Shown piece by piece: positions 6,989 through 9,597 of a stretch of DNA of 9,597 bases; positions within the stretch are counted from its first letter, which is position 1, and each line of letters starts with the position of its first letter. Below the pieces are notes generated by a model, which worked only from the letters and a program-made list of their open reading frames with translations, was not told the origin of the DNA and did not search any database. This stretch comes from Lachnospiraceae bacterium (GTDB taxonomy: Bacteria; Bacillota_A; Clostridia; Lachnospirales; Lachnospiraceae): the NCBI GenBank assembly GCA_016281675.1, contig JAEEJD010000201.1, positions 1-9,597 on the forward strand, written 5' to 3'. Made by a program: the position numbers and the translations under genes.

Positions 6989-7050
6989 TAATAATATTCC
7001 TCCACGCATAAAACTAACACAAATCGCGGGTTTTATCAATTCCGGCCGTA

Positions 7051-7082
7051 TGACGCATCTGTGACGCTTTGGGTGCTATAAC
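7051..7082 (+). promoter_or_regulatory. Second TGAC direct-repeat promoter, upstream of the double-glycine peptide gene
   Basis: On the plus strand TGACGC occurs at 7051-7056 and 7062-7067, 11 bp apart, followed after nine bases by TATAAC (7077-7082) preceded by TGC (an extended -10). Unit, spacing and distance to the -10 match the element at 455-487. No consensus -35 is present at the normal position, which the repeat covers, as at promoters needing an OmpR/PhoB-type activator. The element lies between divergent genes; on the other strand a weak GATAAA (7037-7032) could be a kinase -10, so control in both directions is possible but unproven. Confidence 0.45.
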
Positions 7083-7090
7083 GTATTCGG

Positions 7091-7119
7091 AAACAAAGAA
7101 AAGGACCCGCAAAAGCGGG
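7091..7119 (-). terminator. Possible terminator for leftward transcription from clpX
   Basis: The minus strand has the stem CCCGC (7119-7115 region) pairing with GCGGG (7110-7106) across a TTTT loop, followed by TCCTTTTCTTTG. The five-base all-GC stem with a T-rich tail looks like a short intrinsic terminator. No closer terminator follows the clpX stop at 7396. If it is used, the clpX 3' untranslated region runs antisense across the whole gene at 7142-7387. On the plus strand the same bases lie in the leader of that gene without a T tract. Confidence 0.45.
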
Positions 7120-7141
7120 AGAAGAAAGAAGGCGAGCTGTT

Positions 7142-7387
7142 ATGATGAACATGGTAGAAGAAGAACTTCTTGAAAAGGTTGCAGGCGGAGATAAAGGTTG
7201 GCATCTTCTTCCATATTTTTGCCGCGGGATGGCAGTCCTCTATAATGGCGATGACTGCGAAGTACTAAAAGCAAAACTTACAAGAAAAGGATGGGTTTAC
7301 GACATCAGGCCTTATTGGTGGATAGAAGACGTCAGAACCGTTTTTTACAATGTTCCGGAAGACCAGCTTAAAGGTGACAGCGACTGA
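7142..7387 (+). CDS. Small protein with bacteriocin-type double-glycine leader (unknown function)
   Basis: 81 residues, the only rightward gene. Residues 1-16 (MMNMVEEELLEKVAGG) match a double-glycine leader: Gly at -2 and -1, with hydrophobic Val at -4, Leu at -7, Val at -12 and Met at -15, the positions read by C39 peptidase-containing ABC exporters. Cleavage after Gly16 would release a 65-residue product with Cys27 and Cys39, four Trp (20, 51, 59, 60), many Tyr/Phe and a charged C-terminus. It is not Gly/Ala-rich like two-peptide bacteriocins; the alternating pattern from GMAVLYNGDDCEVL to VPEDQL suggests a small beta-barrel, perhaps SH3-like. Start chosen at 7142 (AAGG at 7129-7132); ATGs at 7145 and 7151 are alternatives. 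A/T-rich codons differ from its neighbours. No exporter, modification enzyme or immunity gene is in the window. It may instead be a cytoplasmic SH3-like protein, the leader match being chance. Confidence 0.65.
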   Translation: MMNMVEEELLEKVAGGDKGWHLLPYFCRGMAVLYNGDDCEVLKAKLTRKGWVYDIRPYWWIEDVRTVFYNVPEDQLKGDSD

Positions 7388-7398
7388 ATGAGCATTCA
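7385..7398. repeat. Small inverted repeat spanning two convergent stop codons
   Basis: TGAATG-AG-CATTCA: the plus-strand gene's TGA (7385-7387) is at one end and the clpX TGA (minus strand, 7398-7396) is at the other. Only eight bases separate the genes. The two-base loop and lack of T tracts make it a poor terminator; it may simply reflect the symmetric stop codons. Confidence 0.4.
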
Positions 7399-8937
7399 CG
7401 CTCTTGTCTCTATGAGCGGGCTGCCTTTGCCTTCAAGATAATCACGGGTTATCGTCACACGGCCGATATTGTCATCCTTGGGGATCTCGTACATTATATC
7501 AAGCATTATGTCCTCGATTATCGCGCGAAGCGCCCTGGCACCGGTCTCCTTCTCCTGAGCCTTTTGGGCAATGGATAAAAGAGCATCGTCGGCAAATACG
7601 AGATCAACCTCGTCCATTGACAGAAGTTTCTGATACTGCTTGATTATCGCGTTTTTAGGCTCTTTCAGTATGGCAACGAGCATCTCGTCAGACAGCCCCT
7701 GCATCGTACATATGACCGGAAGTCTTCCGACGAACTCCGGTATCATACCGAACTTCTTGACATCCTCGACGGTAACTTCCTCGAGGATGTCTTTTCGTTT
7801 ATCAAGCGTATCCTTAAGTTCCGCGTTAAACCCTATTGAAGTCTGCTTTCTAAGGCGCTGCTTTATAATCTCGTCAAGTTCGGGAAAAGCGCCGCCGCAT
7901 ATGAACAGTATGTTTCTCGTATCCACGGTGGCAAGAGGGACCATGGCGTTCTTGGAATTGGCCCCGACCGGCACCTCGACCTCGGCACCCTCCAGGAGTT
8001 TGAGCATTCCCTGCTGAACACTCTCTCCGGAAACATCTCTTGAATGCGAATTCTTTTTCTTGGCAATCTTGTCTATCTCATCTATGAATATTATGCCTGT
8101 TTCGGCCTTTTCAACATCGTTGTCCGCAGCCGCGAGAAGCTTTGATACGACGCTCTCTATGTCATCGCCGATATAACCGGCTTCCGTCAGGCTCGTGGCA
8201 TCCGTTATGGCAAGCGGTACATCGAGAAGTTTTGCCAGCGTCTTTACAAGATATGTCTTACCGCAGCCCGTCGGACCGATCAGAAGGACATTTGATTTTT
8301 CTATCTCAACATCCCTCAGGCGTTCCTCGAATTCCTCAGGCTTCATACCTTCCGAGGCGACGCGTTTGTAATGGTTGTAAACCGCAACGCTCATCACCTT
8401 CTTGGCATTCTCCTGGCCCACGACATATTCATCGAGAAGTTCCTTTATCTTATGGGGAAGCGGAATGTTCTTTATATCGATCACCGGAGCTTCCTTCTTC
8501 TCGTCCTTATCCTTCTTCTTTGCAGCCGGACTGCCGAACATCATGTTCTGCAGATCCGCCATGGACAAAAAACCGACATGAGGCAGACCGTATCCACCTG
8601 CAAATCTCACGTTGCGGCCCTTTTCCGTCTCATTGTCGCCTTCCTCCGGCTTCTCTTTCCCGGGATCTGCCGGATCCTCCGGTGAAGTTTCTTCGGAGAC
8701 CGGTTCCTGAACCTTGGGAGTCTCAGGCTTGGCCGGATTGACCATGTTCCCGAAAAAAGGACCCCATGCAGACACGTTGTCCGAGTTCCTTGTGAGGTTT
8801 GTAAGCTGCTCGGCAAGCTTCATCGCATTGGAAAGACATCCCGGGCATACTCTGATCCCTTCTGAGATCGGCGTAAGCGTGCCGGCATCTTCCTCGCTCC
8901 TGCCGCACAGGCTGCAGTATTTTTTGATATCACTCAT
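7396..8937 (-). CDS. clpX: ClpX-type AAA+ unfoldase, divergent form with long linker
   Basis: 513 residues, versus about 420 for usual ClpX. Unfolds proteins with ATP and feeds them to ClpP. Visible: N-terminal zinc-binding domain (Cys8, 11, 31, 34), a long Pro/Glu/Lys-rich linker (about 60-150), Walker A GPTGCGKT (221-228), pore loop GYIG (254-257), Walker B IIFIDEID (282-289), the ClpP-docking IGF loop (368-370), box VII GRLP with arginine finger Arg405, and sensor-2 GAR with Arg468. All ATPase and docking features are intact, so it should be active and pair with ClpP. Odd points: the substrate-gripping RKH loop reads SKN (about 328-330) at the aligned position, the linker is long, and clpP is not next to it. 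It may be a second, specialised ClpX. Start ATG at 8935-8937, with GGAG (8946-8949) inside the last codons of the upstream glycosyltransferase gene, four bases after its stop. Confidence 0.9.
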   Translation of the reverse strand: MSDIKKYCSLCGRSEEDAGTLTPISEGIRVCPGCLSNAMKLAEQLTNLTRNSDNVSAWGPFFGNMVNPAKPETPKVQEPVSEETSPEDPADPGKEKPEEGDNETEKGRNVRFAGGYGLPHVGFLSMADLQNMMFGSPAAKKKDKDEKKEAPVIDIKNIPLPHKIKELLDEYVVGQENAKKVMSVAVYNHYKRVASEGMKPEEFEERLRDVEIEKSNVLLIGPTGCGKTYLVKTLAKLLDVPLAITDATSLTEAGYIGDDIESVVSKLLAAADNDVEKAETGIIFIDEIDKIAKKKNSHSRDVSGESVQQGMLKLLEGAEVEVPVGANSKNAMVPLATVDTRNILFICGGAFPELDEIIKQRLRKQTSIGFNAELKDTLDKRKDILEEVTVEDVKKFGMIPEFVGRLPVICTMQGLSDEMLVAILKEPKNAIIKQYQKLLSMDEVDLVFADDALLSIAQKAQEKETGARALRAIIEDIMLDIMYEIPKDDNIGRVTITRDYLEGKGSPLIETRA

Positions 8938-8941
8938 TGTG

Positions 8942-9597
8942 TTAGCTCCAGTGTTTATGAAAATAGTTCGGATTTGAAGTGCATTTTAATATTTGCCTTC
9001 TGGACAGTTTTTCGTATTTCTTGCCGAGTTTGTATCCGGCAAGCCTGAAAGCGCTCTGCACGGCAAATCCTATGAAATAAGCCGGCTTTCCGGCTTTTTT
9101 GAAGTAACCGAAAGCCTCTTTGACATAAGTCTTTCCTTCGGATTCAGAGGAAACATCCGCGAACACCTCGGGATGCATCGCCTGGGAGACCGCAAGGTCG
9201 AAGTTCCGGTGAAACTGCTGCATGTTCGTGTAGTTATGGGAATGGTACACGAGCGCATCCGCCGCATATGCGATACGGTAGCCGTTTTCTATAAGCGTAT
9301 GCGCAAACACCATATCCTCGTTGAATATCATATCCTTCGGGAACTTTCCGAGCCTCTCGAACACTTCCCTGTGGTACATGGCACATGCATTGGAACAAAA
9401 ATACGTCTTGATCCCGAGCCTTTCCTTGTCCTCTTCCGATTTGACAAAGGATGTGGCGGGATAATTGAACGATCTGGAGAATCTCTCGCCGAGAGAGGCG
9501 TCATCGTTTGCAAGCTGCCTTGCGTAAACGGCCGCAACACCGCTCTGCCCGAAAGCCTTCAGCATGTTCTCGATCATCTTATCGTTTGCGGGAAGCG
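8942..9597 (-). CDS. GT2-family glycosyltransferase, rhamnosyltransferase-like, C-terminal part
   Basis: The frame is open to the right edge; upstream codons (Leu-Pro-Ala-Asn-Asp-Lys) run straight into the Met at 9575-9577, so that Met is probably internal and the N-terminal, nucleotide-sugar-binding half lies outside. The visible 217 codons match the acceptor half of GT2 enzymes: YFCSNACAMYHREVFERLG, then NEDMVFAHTLIENGY with the conserved Glu-Asp (about 9314-9319) as probable catalytic base, and HSHNYT (9227-9244), a motif typical of rhamnosyltransferase-like members. The C-terminus (about 9170-8945) has a short hydrophobic stretch (AYFIGFAVQSAFRLAG) and a basic tail, suggesting membrane contact. 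Likely role: adding a sugar to a cell-surface polysaccharide; donor and acceptor are not determined. It ends four bases before clpX and supplies its ribosome binding site, so both probably share a transcript. Confidence 0.85.
   Translation of the reverse strand, partial: LPANDKMIENMLKAFGQSGVAAVYARQLANDDASLGERFSRSFNYPATSFVKSEEDKERLGIKTYFCSNACAMYHREVFERLGKFPKDMIFNEDMVFAHTLIENGYRIAYAADALVYHSHNYTNMQQFHRNFDLAVSQAMHPEVFADVSSESEGKTYVKEAFGYFKKAGKPAYFIGFAVQSAFRLAGYKLGKKYEKLSRRQILKCTSNPNYFHKHWS

Noticed and set aside
6989..7039. TTG start extending the kinase by 17 residues
   Set aside because: The added residues cover the ribosome binding site of the ATG at 6986-6988, which begins directly with the first membrane segment.
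8142..8741. 199-residue plus-strand frame opposite clpX
   Set aside because: Very Ser/Pro/Arg-rich and antisense to the conserved AAA+ domain; a shadow.

Overview
The window looks like chromosome from an anaerobic, fermentative Firmicute, most likely a Lachnospiraceae-type Clostridia. This rests on a three-subunit [FeFe] hydrogenase (hydC-hydB-hydA), a 7TM hybrid histidine kinase, GGAGG-type ribosome binding sites and moderate GC content. The assignment is by family resemblance only; there is no rRNA or other marker here. No phage, IS element, tRNA or CRISPR array is visible.

Layout from left to right. (1) Positions 1-411, minus: the 5' part of a gene for a secreted protein with a Pro-Asp tract and an Ala/Glu/Lys helix; it runs off the left edge. 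(2) Positions 412-571: a regulatory intergenic region with a TGAC direct-repeat promoter, a 7+6+7 inverted repeat, and the terminator of the hydrogenase operon. (3) Positions 572-4654, minus: hydC, hydB, hydA, encoding a probable electron-bifurcating (NADH plus ferredoxin) hydrogenase, with an extended -10 promoter just upstream of hydC. (4) Positions 4721-6988, minus: a hybrid sensor kinase (7TM-PAS-HisKA-HATPase-REC) whose stop codon is 66 bp before hydC. (5) Positions 6989-7141: a divergent intergenic region with a second TGAC direct-repeat promoter. (6) Positions 7142-7387, plus: an 81-residue protein with a bacteriocin-style double-glycine leader, the only rightward gene. (7) Positions 7396-8937, minus: a divergent ClpX with a long linker and a changed RKH loop. 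(8) Positions 8942-9597, minus: the C-terminal part of a GT2 (rhamnosyltransferase-like) glycosyltransferase, cut by the right edge and closely coupled to clpX.

How the parts may work together. HydABC would couple H2 formation to joint oxidation of NADH and reduced ferredoxin. The kinase lies upstream of it in the same direction and could be partly co-transcribed, but nothing in the sequence proves that it controls the hydrogenase. The most unexpected signal is a shared promoter layout, TGAC-N7-TGACGC-N9-(-10), in front of two otherwise unrelated genes that both look export-targeted: the secreted Pro-Asp protein and the double-glycine peptide. Repeats 11 bp apart suit an OmpR/PhoB-type response regulator. 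The double-glycine peptide gene, divergent from an orphan-looking 7TM hybrid kinase, is the best candidate here for an undescribed signalling or peptide system, but no exporter or peptidase lies in the window to confirm it.
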